Source: Sporothrix humicola
Lineage: Eukaryota > Ascomycota > Sordariomycetes > Ophiostomatales > Ophiostomataceae
DNA: 64,000 bases
Assembly (NCBI GenBank): GCA_021396245.1
Contig: WNYE01000009.1
Coordinates: forward strand, 434,001-498,000
Reading direction: 5' to 3'
In this document: piece by piece, positions 53,801 through 64,000 of the stretch
How the letters are laid out: every line of letters starts with the position of its first letter
How positions within the stretch are numbered: position 1 is the stretch's first letter
Program-made: the position numbers and the translations under genes
Notes under the pieces: model-generated
Databases searched by the model: none
What the model was told of the DNA's origin: nothing
Seen by the model: the letters and a program-made list of their open reading frames with translations, nothing else

Positions 53801-56800
53801 AAACACAAACAAATGCTGTACCTGATCTGCCGACGGCGTAATCAGGGACAATATGCTCCGAGGAGAAAGAACCGGCGTGCGGAGAAACCATCTTGTCTCT
53901 ATGCTCGCCGAGCCGTCGCGTCGTCGGCAAAAAAGAACAACCACCAACTCGAAACACACCGACGCCGACTGAACGGCTACACCCAGCACCAACGCCAAAC
54001 AGAAACAGCAAGAGCGTGCCTTCCCTCTTACACGAAAACGTTCTCGTTCTCATTCTAGAAAGAACCTAGCCCGCATCTGGTCTGTTACCGCGGATCCGGA
54101 AGGCACGAAGCAGGAAAGGGGAAGGTGTGGCCACCGAACCTACTTCAAAGGGGGCAGTGTCCGTGGCTCAGCCCTGCGTCATCGCCTTTTTGGATGGTTC
54201 TCCCTTTTGTTGTCCCCTTTTTTCTGCTTCTTTTTGCCCACCATTCCGTGTCGCTCTTATTATGTTGTATCTGTTGTATTATTCGTGCCCACTTTGTTTC
54301 CACCTCGCCGTTCCCACTATTTCCACTCCTCTTGCTCGGTAGCTTCAAGTACAACGTCGCCGTTATTTTCTTCGACAAAGTCCAAAGCCCGAAGCATCAA
54401 AGTATCGAGTCCAATAGTCTGTGAGTCTGATGCACTCCTTCTTACCCTTTTCTCGTCCGTCTTTTCGCATCTGACAAAGGAGGCCCACGAGTCAAAGTGC
54501 GAGGTCCGAAGAAAAGAGGTCTAAGAGACCCTTGTCTCCCGGGGTGAGCACCGACCACCCACGAATGGGAATCGTCGGCGCTCCAAAATAAAGTGGAATC
54601 ACGATCGAATTACCATCCAGTCTGTCGACCAGGAACACAAGTACTTTTTTGCCCGTACCTCGACGGGGCGAGCTTACAAGTGAGTTACCTCATCATCGAT
54701 ACCTTCTCATGCCACCAGGAAGACGGGAGTGACGATCAATCTAATTCCCCAGATGGGCACAGCCCTCTTTCCGTATCCACGAGTGTTTCACAACAGATGC
54801 CAGGTACGATGCGGAATCTCAAGGCTGCTCTGAATACTGAATGTTTGAATTTGGACAGGTCCAAAAAAAAAAGAGGCAGCACCAGTTCTTGGTTTCAGCT
54901 GCTCACTTTTCTTTTTGCTCTTGGGTGCTTCTCAGCCAGTCCTTGGCTTTGTACTCCCCCATGATGCCTTTTGGGAAGTGGTCACGCTGGGCAAAGCCTC
55001 GGCCAGGATTGAAGGCCAAGCTGGGAAAACAACGGCAAAAATAAGCAATAATGAAGACAACAAACAAAGCCACCAACCTTGACCTCGCCGGCCTTGTCAG
55101 TCTGCATCGGTTGCGTCTTCTTTTTGGGAGATATCCTGCAATATTTACTTGCTATTCGAACTCGGCCCTTTGTCTTCATCTTCTTAAGCAATGATGGTAA
55201 GTCTCCAGAGTATGGATGTGGGATTTTACACTTCTTCTCTCACCCCCCTTTGTTTCTTTGCACACCCTTCATCCATTTTCAACACACGCCCCTTGAACAT
55301 CTCTTCACACCTTTCTCTGTCTCCCCACCCTCTGACCACAGCAGCCTCGTTTACGAACAAGTGCTCCTCGTTGCCCTTTTAGCACTGTTTCTTACTGCTG
55401 TCTCTTGTCGACGAAGTACTCTTTCCCCTATGGTTCATTGTTTTGATACCTTGACTAGCTGCCCTTTCCCAGAAGCAAAACGGTTGTAGATCTCACACAG
55501 TCACCAGTTTTCGGACCTCAGACCTCTTTTTCCTCAGACACGCAGTATCATCGTGCCTTGCCCTGCCTCACCCATCCCCTCTCTGTTTCTCTTACGATGA
55601 GCATGCACGCGTGTTTCTGCACCAAAAATTACAGTACCGGCGAATGCATGCGCCGTGGTCAGGATACCTTCCCTCCATCTCTTCGGCCGTTCTTCTAAGC
55701 CGCTTGTTGCTAAGCTCAACATCTCACAATGCATGTCACTTGCACCCTCCCACGCCGCTTCCCTGCCCGCCCATGCACCACCCTGGTCTTTTTGGTGCAA
55801 GTAGTATGTACCAGTGTTATTCTTTTCAAGATGTCATCTCGCCCAATAGAACCGGGATCCTCTGGCCCTAGTGCCAAGACGCCCAAGAAAGAGCATTCTG
55901 TCGTCAAATAGAGACGCTGTTCCCTTTTGCTCTTAACCGTCTGTCGCCTTCCAGACCGCTTGTTTCGGTGCATCGTCGATGTAAAGGTAGATCCATAGGC
56001 CTACCCAGGGTCGATTTTTTGAGACGAGGGACACCGAAGAAGGTGATGAGAGAAAGGGGAAAAGTGAACTCCATGGCAGTCTGGCAGTCTCCCAGTTCAG
56101 CCTCATGCAGTTTGCCTTCGGTCTGCCGACCACAGCCCATATTCAACCAAGTTATTCGTACAGATTACTGTGTACAATATCTTACAACTGCTTGACGGCG
56201 TACTCCGTCTTCTCTTTTTACGCCTCGTCTCTGTCTTTTTCGCCTTTTGTCCCTTTTTTCGACGATGATCTGACATCTTTGTGTTTTGCCAGCCACATTG
56301 GGGGCGGGCTTCTTTGGATTCTTTGGCGAGCCGCGCGGTTCAGAGGCTGAATCACACAACTTTCATTCTTTCCATGTCATGTTGCTGCAGATTTTGTATT
56401 CATTTTTTTCCTCGAATGCCAAAATATTTGCGTTTTCTGTTATCCATTTTTATTTTTATTTTTTACAGACCCAGGAAGTCTTGGTTATGATCCATACCGG
56501 CCATTTTGCCTCCACTTTTGCCCACACGGAACACGGAGTGCCTGACCGACTAACACCAATACACGCCCGTTTTGGAAACCTGCTCTCTTAGGCCGGTGGC
56601 TGAGGGCTCCCCTCTGGTGCCTGCAGGTGGTCGTATCTCGCGCTGCAGACAGGCAAAAACAAAGAGAGAAATCAGAACAAGGAAAGACGGGGGGAATAGA
56701 AGGAAGGAAAAGAAGAAGGGAGCATACCCAAAATGTGGAAGCTATTTGCCGATCAGTTTGCTTTCTAATCTTTTGCTCACCTTTCTTTTTCCTTTCCTAC

Positions 56801-57002
56801 TGGCCTGTTTCCAGAGTCACGTCCTTCTGGTTCTTTTCGCCTCCCTTCGTACTCACGGCCTTGCTCGCTTTCCATCTGCTTTATGTTTTGTGTTTCTGCA
56901 TCTCTTGATGTTGTCCCGTCCCCAGCTCTTTCTCATCATTACCCCGGCCCTTCCTTTCTATTCCTCCGGTCCTTGTACAACACACTGCTACAAAAGCTAC
57001 AT

Positions 57003-57029
57003 CCACCACCACCACCACCACCACCACCA
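57003..57029. repeat. CCA trinucleotide microsatellite
   Basis: Nine consecutive CCA/ACC units, followed by looser CAT/CAC repeats to about 57080, in non-coding sequence before the C2H2 gene. Confidence 0.9.
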
Positions 57030-58425
57030 ACAATAACAAACAAACAATACCATCACCATCATCATCACCAACACCAACACATTCGGCCTCGTCTTGCATA
57101 TTGCCCTTGTTTTGTGCAGCCCTCCACCGACAAGCTATTTTTCTGTTTCGTGTGGCCTTTCAACTACATCGTGGTCAGCCTCGCTGTTAGGCGCTTCGTT
57201 TTCAACCTTTCTGTCTCTGCTGGCGCTTCTTCGTCCTTTTTTTTTTTCTTACCTCGTTTTGAGGTATTGAGCAACTGTACAATATCGACTTCCATTCTCT
57301 GCATCTCCTGTCTTTTAATATTTTTTAATTGTTTTTTATTTTACTTTTATTCTGCCGCTCTCTTGTCACTCTACCCCCATCCTGCCCCATCCAAGCCTTT
57401 GTCTCTCCCTTCCGCCTATTTTGCTTTACAGCCCCCTTCACGAGGCCACAGTGTCTGCCTTCATTTACTTGACTCCTTGTCCCATTCTTATCCTCTTCCC
57501 CCTTTCGTTGCGGTGGCCGCTTCAAGGACTTAATAGTTTCACATACCGCCAGCCTCCACCATCCGAAGTTGTGCAGCCCTACCTGAGGTCGTCTGAGGTG
57601 TTTTTCTCTCTTCTCATATTTTCACGTCACTCCCTTTCATCATTGACTTACACTCTCTTTCTTTCTCCATCCCTACATTTCCCCTGGTCACCACGCCTTT
57701 GTCGTTCACCTTTTGACGTCTGGATAATTTTATCATCAGGTCATACGCCTCTTTTTTTTCACCTTGCTCGGCCAGCTTACCCAGCCAAAATCACGGTAAC
57801 TGGTTCGCTCGTCGTCAGGACTCGACAACTTTCTCAGCCGCTTCAACGCTACTTGTCGTCGCTGCTCTATCCGCATCCCCCTTCCGAGATCACGCCTTGG
57901 CTACCAAAAGCAAAGCTCCTTCTGGCCTTTGCGAATTAGAGCACTTTTCGCCTCGTTTCGATTCTTTGGTGGTTTCTTTCACACCAAAAAGAAACCTGCT
58001 TGTTTCACGGGGGCGACTTGTGCCGTTATTAAGCCTTTTGCTTCTGGATCTTTGGCCCTTTAGTCTCCTACTCCTCTTATCTTCTGTCCAGCCTGGCAAT
58101 TTTGCAGAGAGACATATCCATGGGATACGTTGGCGAAGTACAAGAACTAGAAGGTCACTTGAGTCACTGGGCATATATACAGATGCAGGCTTCCTTGATG
58201 TCCTCGTCTTTAATTCTGAGCCGAAAGGAACCGTGTTTTGTCTGAAAACTACGTCAAGCGGAAACGACAAACAGCAGCAATTCACTAGCAAGCAAGCCTT
58301 TATAAATCAAAACAAACGAAGCAAACAAAACGACTAGAAAAAGACGGTCCATCATCCTTCCATACGGCACATCAAGCAACGTCCATCAGCACTTGGCGGC
58401 CTTTTGAATTTGTTTGTGAACTACG

Positions 58426-60308
58426 ATGAACAGAGCCAACAACAGCACCGACGACAACGACATGGCGCTCAGAGTACCCGACTCCACGTACGGCTATGGG
58501 CTTAACGGCGGATTTGATGCAACAACAGATTCTATGATGTCGGCCAGCCAGACACTCAGTGTCCCATCCCACTTCACATACACCACCAGCCCGACATCCA
58601 GTGACTCGTCCTACCTAGCAGGCATGCTCGAGACCAGCAGCCGGGCGTCCGGAGGCTCACCCCTTTTGTCCTTGTCCAGCGCCGGCGATGCCTCGCCTCT
58701 GACGGCGTTTAGCGGCTTGTCGCAAACGCCCGGAACGCTGTTTCGCAGTACCAGCCTCAGCGGAAGCAATTTTGGCGACTACTTGGACGTTGGTGATGTG
58801 GCCACCGTTGCCGGATCCGCACAGGCAAGTCCCAGCACCAGCTTGAGCGGACACGACTTTTCGTTTTACTACAACGGCGGCAGCGGCAGCGGCAGCGCTG
58901 GTGGCCACACGTTTGGTGATCTGTCACCCCTGAATGACCGCAGCCAGTACGCGTCGCCACAGGGCTCGTGGCTCAGCAACGTGGACGACGATTTTCAGCA
59001 AGCGAGGTAAGAAACAACCCAAGATGAACGTAACGTCGACACGGGCAACAAACACCCGCCAGGGAACGGCTGCTTTGCTTTCTTCCGAGTTTCGACAGCT
59101 CGTTAAATCCTATTTGGGGAGGCATCGTGCAACGAGAATGAGTACTGACAGTCATGGCTTCGTGTTTCAGCAGCACCTACAGTTTGTCTCCGCATATCGC
59201 CTACGAGTCACAGGAAGTGACGATGGATGTTCAGGTCACGCAGGGCTCATCAGCAAATGCATTCAGCTTCCCGACAACGGCAGACCCAATCATGGCATGG
59301 TCACACGTGCCCAGCTTAGAGTCGACGACATCCGGAGGGTTCCAGCTGCCACCAGCAATGAAAGACACCTCCAAGACGACCCGGTTCTTGAACACCGCCG
59401 CAAATGCGAAGCTACCGCAAGTGGTAACCACGAGCTACAACGACAACGGCGTCAGCAACTTTGTCGGACTCGACAGCGGAAGTGCAAGCAGTAGCACACT
59501 GAGCGCCCGCAGAACCAGCAGAGGCGACGACACCGGCAGCGCCGCCAGCGGACACAAGCGCGGCACTCTCGGTAACCGACGGGGCAGCAATGTCAGCAAC
59601 CGTGGCGGTAGCAGCCCATACGATACACCGTCTTCGTCGAATGTTCGGAAGGCGCAGTCATCATCAAAGCACGGACGTGGCGGCGGCAGCGGTAGCGGGA
59701 GTGGATCAGGTGGTGGCAGCGGCAGTGGCAGCCGCAACAAATTTGTGTGCGAGCGCCCAGACTGCAACGGGCCCGTGTTTACGCGTATGGCCGACCTGGA
59801 GCGACACACACGGCACATTCACACCGCCGCCGACAAGAAGGAGCGGTTCCTGTGCGACTACGCTTCGTGCTCGCGCAACACGACGCCCTTCCACCGCAAA
59901 GACCACTACCGCGAGCACCTGCGTGAATACCATCTCGAGGACTTGCTGAAGCGCGGCAGCAATGCAAACCACCAGACAGCCGCCTCGTCTTCAGCCGCTG
60001 CTGGCAATTCCGACGCACTGCCAGCCTCGGCGTCTTCTGCAGACATTAAGAAGAACAAAAAGCTGCTCCAGGAAGCACAGCTGCAAAATTGCAGGACAGA
60101 GACCGATTGGTGGCGGTGCGCGCGGTGTCTGCACCGGGTCGATATTGCCACTCGCCAGTGGACGTGTCCGACCTGCAAGGGTAGCATTGAGGAGCCGCGC
60201 AAGTCGATTCGGTTGTCGCGGACAGCTCAGGCGATGGCGGCGTCGTCAGCCATGGCAATCCCGACAGGATGGGGACTATACAACGATATGTCGCTGGATG
60301 GTTACTGA
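58426..60308 (+). CDS. C2H2 zinc-finger transcription regulator with C-terminal zinc ribbon
   Basis: Two exons, 58426-59006 and 59171-60308, with a 164-nt intron (GTAAGA donor, TTTCAG acceptor) splitting a Ser codon, giving 572 residues. The N-terminal 300 residues are Ser/Thr/Gly-rich and probably disordered activation sequence. A Gly/Ser spacer near 365-380 leads to two C2H2 fingers: FVCERPDCNGPVFTRMADLERHTRHIH (near 386) and FLCDYASCSRNTTPFHRKDHYREHLREYH (near 419). After a Lys-rich segment, residues near 506-525 form a Cys4 ribbon (WRCARCLHRVD, WTCPTCKG) followed by basic RKSIRLSR. It is presumably a nuclear DNA-binding regulator. I do not recognise an experimentally named orthologue. The very long upstream non-coding region suits a developmentally or environmentally controlled gene. 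Confidence 0.85.
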
Positions 60309-63300
60309 ATCGAGCCCGAAACTTTTAATCTGAAGTGTCAGATGTATATCAATATTGATATGGGCATGGGGGAGATGTGTTTTAGACGAAGGGAAACTAT
60401 TATAGATGGAGTTTTGATTTTGATTTTTTGATTTTTATTGGGTCCCCCTTTCCTTTTTTATACCGTTGGATCTGCTTTTTATATGGCTGGACTTGCCTCA
60501 TTTTTCTCTTGTCCTCACCCTGGCTCGACTTTGCATTTGTCTCCTTGGATTTCTCTTGTCTCTCTTGTATTTTCCCTTGTGGCTCCCTTGCTTTCCGTTT
60601 CCTTTCTCCATCCTTGTCATTTTTACATATCTTTTGTTTCTCTACGGCTGCCCCTTTCCTTTGTTTACTTATCCTACTCACGATTTCAACATCCATAGTC
60701 TGTTGGGTTATATAGTTGGGGGACGGGATAGTCCGTCTTCGCCTGGGAAAATAATGTGCACTGGGCTATCAAAAAGATAACTGTCTGCTTTAACCTCTTT
60801 CTTCGGCGACTTGTGATCCTCCCCCCCTCACTATGACGTTGTATTCTGTCACGGTATCTTGTGATAGGCTGATGCGGTTATATAGTGGCCGAGGCTACTA
60901 ATCAAGTAAATACACAGTAATGGAGCACCAGCGGTCCAGAGTTGCCTATTTGGATTGGTCCATCATCCTTCTCTTTATGTCGTTTTATGTCGCTCTATGA
61001 ATCTACAAGACATGTTTTAATCGCCTACTTACATACTTTGTAGATAGCTATCGGCGATAGGCGATGTCTTTGCTTTCTCTGTATAACCGGAATGGCGGAG
61101 TGGCACTAGTCCGGCATCCGACAACTCATCTTTGCTTCGTACTTTTTTGGACGGGGACATCGGGACATGCACTTCCACAATCACTACTCAGTAACTAAAC
61201 CTTAAAAATGTCTCGCTTCTTTTATCACACGGCGACGAATGAATGGCCTGTAAGAATAGAGAAACGTGGCTGGAAAACTTTGCCAGATCTGGTAACTCTT
61301 CCTCTTTTGGTCCAGCTGTATTTTAACAGCAGTTTAAAAGAAGTTAAAGAACGCAGGCGTCCCCATGCATGATTCGTATGCGACAAGACTGTTGCGAGAG
61401 GCGACAAAACGGCTCATGTTTTCTGGGTCTCGTCTTTTTTGGCTTTTTTGGAGCATTTTTTTTTTTTTTTTTGGCGTTTCGTGGCCAGTCATCCGACGAA
61501 AGGCTGCGAAAAAGGCGGCGCACCAACAGCCGACCGGCTGCAGTAGGTGACGAGTAATTGTGTGCCTTTTCGAGTTTCTCTGTTGTCGGTTTCTCATTGT
61601 AGCCCTGGCCTGAGCCTGGGTTTTGGGTTGGACTGTGACGCCGACGCTCGGCGCATTTTGGTCCGGCAACAACGCTAGCCATTGGCCCGGCTTGTCAAGA
61701 TCAAGCCAAAACATCCTTGGTGTTTTTGGTGCCTCTTGGTTCTGCTTGGTTACGTCGTTTTGGTACTGGTGCGTTTGCTGTGTCTGGCCTCGTCAAAAAA
61801 GCACTGACAATATCCTCCACTCACAGTCGATGCGACTGTCAGGACAAGGGGACCCAAAGGACCCCTCCTCGGCGCTCGCCGTGGTTTGTCTCCGGCCAAG
61901 TCCCAACTGGGTCAAGCCGAGCCGGCGGTGGTCAATGGTAGTTGCCGGCCATTTGGATTTTCGAATGTGGAATCTGACAGCTGTCAAACATGCCGCCCAC
62001 AGAACAGACGGGCCAGAGCCGAGTGCCAGCTGTTTTCCCTGCTTTTTTTTTCTGTCGTTCTTCCGGGAGTAAGTAGGAGGATCGGATTCCCGATGGGCCT
62101 CAATGCTTTAAGGCCAAATGGACCAATAGGCCCTGGCTGAACATAAGCGGGAGTTCGACTTAACATGATCATGGCGGAAAGAACGGAAAGGCCGGTCTAT
62201 CCGGGTCCATCGGCTGGCTTCTCTGAATAATTGGGCTGACATTGATGCGCGCAGCGAAGTAGGAGCTCCTCTGTTCTTCCAGAAAGCAGTAGTCGATCGT
62301 GTGTGCTCTGCATTACTAGAGCCTGGGTATGTCGTACTTTATTGTGGTGGGCGGGAATGTGGGGGAACCTGTCGCCCGATTCCGATACTACGACGGACAA
62401 CGGCGCTGCGTATTGGTGCGCAGGTGCGATGGTGCGCTCTTGCTGTCTAACTGGCTAGTGTGGGGGAAGGTGCCTGGGCAAGCACACCCTGACACCAAAT
62501 GGCAGGTGCGTTTCCCCTCGATCCTATTGTGTCCTGTGTTTTCTTGAACCCTTCTCCGACGTCCGTCGTACATACGCTTTCCCCCGGGCTGGTAGCGCGC
62601 GGAGCAACAGCCCATCAGTGTAAATCCCCTGCCACACATCCTGCAGGTCTGCAAATGCACGCCATGCGGCCGGCCGGCAGTAGCGTGGTCTTTGCACACA
62701 TTCACGACTGGCGAGTCTTGGCTCGTCTGGGCACTGGGATGCAACGACACAAAAGAGGCAAGGGATAATAATTACTCCAAAGGAAGGCACGATGGAGGGG
62801 CACTCTGCTCTCAGTAGTTGCCAGCACGATACATGACAAGGAAGGTACAGAGGCAGCGGATATATTTGTTCCGCGCTCCTTGTCCTCGCTATATCTTCAC
62901 CCAGAGGCTTTTTGTACGACAAGAACGGTATTTTCTGCCACTTTCTCACTGGCAATACGTGCATGTCAAGACCGTTGCCAAATCGCTGCTGCGGCTGCAT
63001 GTACGATGGACAATGTACCTAACTGCCGCAGTCGTACGGCAGCAAGAGTACAAGTGAGGCAGGTACTACGGGGTAAAAGTGCGATGCTCGCAGAAAAGGG
63101 AAAGGAGCCGCCGAGCAAATGCGGGGAACTGCAGAAAATGGCAACCCGACAAAACAGGAAGCCGCGTGCGGCCACTGGAATACAACAGATCAAAACCACC
63201 GCATCCAACGACAAGCCTTCTCACCAGGCTCTCCTGCCTTTCCTGGCTGGCTTTCGGCCAACCGTGAACGACGGCTCCTGCCAATCCGCGGCCTTGTGTT

Positions 63301-64000
63301 TTGACGGTTTTACGAGTGTCTGACGGCCCAGTCTGCAAGTCTGCTCTGACCTTGAAACGTCCCATTGGCGATGCCTTCTCTCCCCGCATGGCAGGTGGTG
63401 CCCCATGCGCTTGCCCGCGCCCACCAACCCCTCCTTCCCCTCCTAGCCTCCCGTGCCTGCCTTTTTACAATTTAACCCTCAGTAGCGACTGCATCGCGTT
63501 CTTTTGAGATTTCCCTGGTTCCTTCCCCGTTCGCACCGAACAAGGTCAGATGGTCCGGAGAAGCAGCGAGGCGACGCTGGATGCAATGGCTAATTGGGAA
63601 GGGGGGATGGACAAAGGGGAGAGGGGAAAAGAGCAACTGCCCTGCCGCTCTTTCCACACGCGACCACTGGTAGAACGGAGGGAAGGACATATATCTCTCT
63701 CGCAATGTCCCCTGAGTGTTGACAATGATCCTGTCCCTGGACAAAACAAAACTATTTCCAGACAAAAACGCATCAGACTCAACCACAGCCCTCGCTTTGC
63801 GACTTACGCATTTGATACTCGTACTCCAGACTCAACTGCCTCTTATCGACTGGTACCTGGACCCATCGTCCCTATCGTCCTTTTGTGGAGAAAGCTGTCG
63901 GGCCGCTGCAAGCAAAAAAAAAATAGGTGAAAAAAGAGAAAAATAAAACAAAAATAAAGAAAAAAAAAACAGACGAAAGGAAGAAAAAAGAGAAAGACCG
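60309..64000. other. Right-edge spacer
   Basis: 3.7 kb after the C2H2 gene with no convincing gene on either strand. It has pyrimidine-rich sequence at 60420-60680, a 17-base T-run at 61456-61472, and a GGAAAGAGC motif (complement) at 63647-63655. A weak purine-rich stretch closes the window. Confidence 0.5.

Larger units (their letters stand above)
49233..58425. other. 9.2-kb gene-free region upstream of the C2H2 regulator
   Basis: Between the NOT3 stop and the zinc-finger start I find no convincing coding exon. The short open frames have no conserved features. The region is pyrimidine-rich on the plus strand over most of its right half. It contains a GT microsatellite (50190-50208), a 34-base poly(A) (50819-50852) followed by an AT-rich block (about 50870-51120), one GGAAGGAGC motif (complement, 53293), two TACGTCGTA dyads (52709 and 53649) and a CCA array (57003-57029). 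It may hold a long regulatory region, a spliced 5' leader or a non-coding RNA. Confidence 0.5.

Noticed and set aside
54315..54425. Minus-strand peptide ...LRALDFVEENNGDVVLEATEQ...
   Set aside because: About 30 residues look protein-like, but the frame closes quickly on both sides and I could not attach further exons.

Overview
The window is nuclear DNA of a filamentous ascomycete, most likely a Sordariomycete. The evidence is short introns with GTRNGT donors and a CTNAC-like branch site, GC-rich exons beside AT-richer and purine/pyrimidine-skewed spacers, ATG starts in A/CC-ATG-G contexts, and a set of conserved single-copy fungal genes. The order is uncertain; long spacers and gene style would fit Ophiostomatales. 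I see no rRNA, tRNA, CRISPR array, prophage or intact transposon. All exon limits below were worked out by hand from splice signals and reading frame.

Layout, left to right. 1-7 kb: NOP13-like nucleolar RNA-binding protein (+) converging on an NBR1-type selective-autophagy receptor (-). 7-11 kb: gene-poor spacer. 11-17.4 kb: a CofD/YvcK-fold protein (-) with an 18-nt micro-exon, then a Barentsz/CASC3-like protein (-). 17.4-23.2 kb: long spacer, a signal-less pepsin-family aspartic protease (+), and an aminodeoxychorismate lyase-like class IV aminotransferase (-). 24-28.6 kb: TOM70 (+) converging on an Sso1-type syntaxin (-). 31.4-36.3 kb: a divergent pair, IMP4 (-) and UPF1 (+). 37.8-41.8 kb: a peroxiredoxin-like protein (+) converging on an unrecognised repeat-bearing gene (-) whose two reading-frame halves are separated by one TAG. 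42.8-49.2 kb: CYP40 cyclophilin (-), D-aminoacyl-tRNA deacylase (-) and NOT3/NOT5 (+). 49.2-64 kb: a 9.2-kb gene-free stretch in front of a C2H2 zinc-finger regulator (+), then 3.7 kb with no gene.

Most genes are housekeeping: ribosome biogenesis (NOP13, IMP4), mRNA surveillance and decay (UPF1, Barentsz-like, NOT3/5), translation quality control (DTD), mitochondrial import (TOM70), chaperoning (CYP40), secretion (SSO1) and selective autophagy (NBR1). There is no biosynthetic cluster or defence island, and the genes look independently transcribed.

The most interesting signals are: a 9-bp motif GGAARGAGC found 20 times on either strand, always outside the coding exons I called; a dyad TACGWCGTA found six times in spacers; matching palindromic GATA clusters in front of NOP13 and IMP4/UPF1; the TAG-split repeat gene, where the stop could itself be a 3' splice site; the CofD micro-exon; and a 34-nt genomic poly(A) tract preceded by AATAAA, as in a retroposed transcript end.
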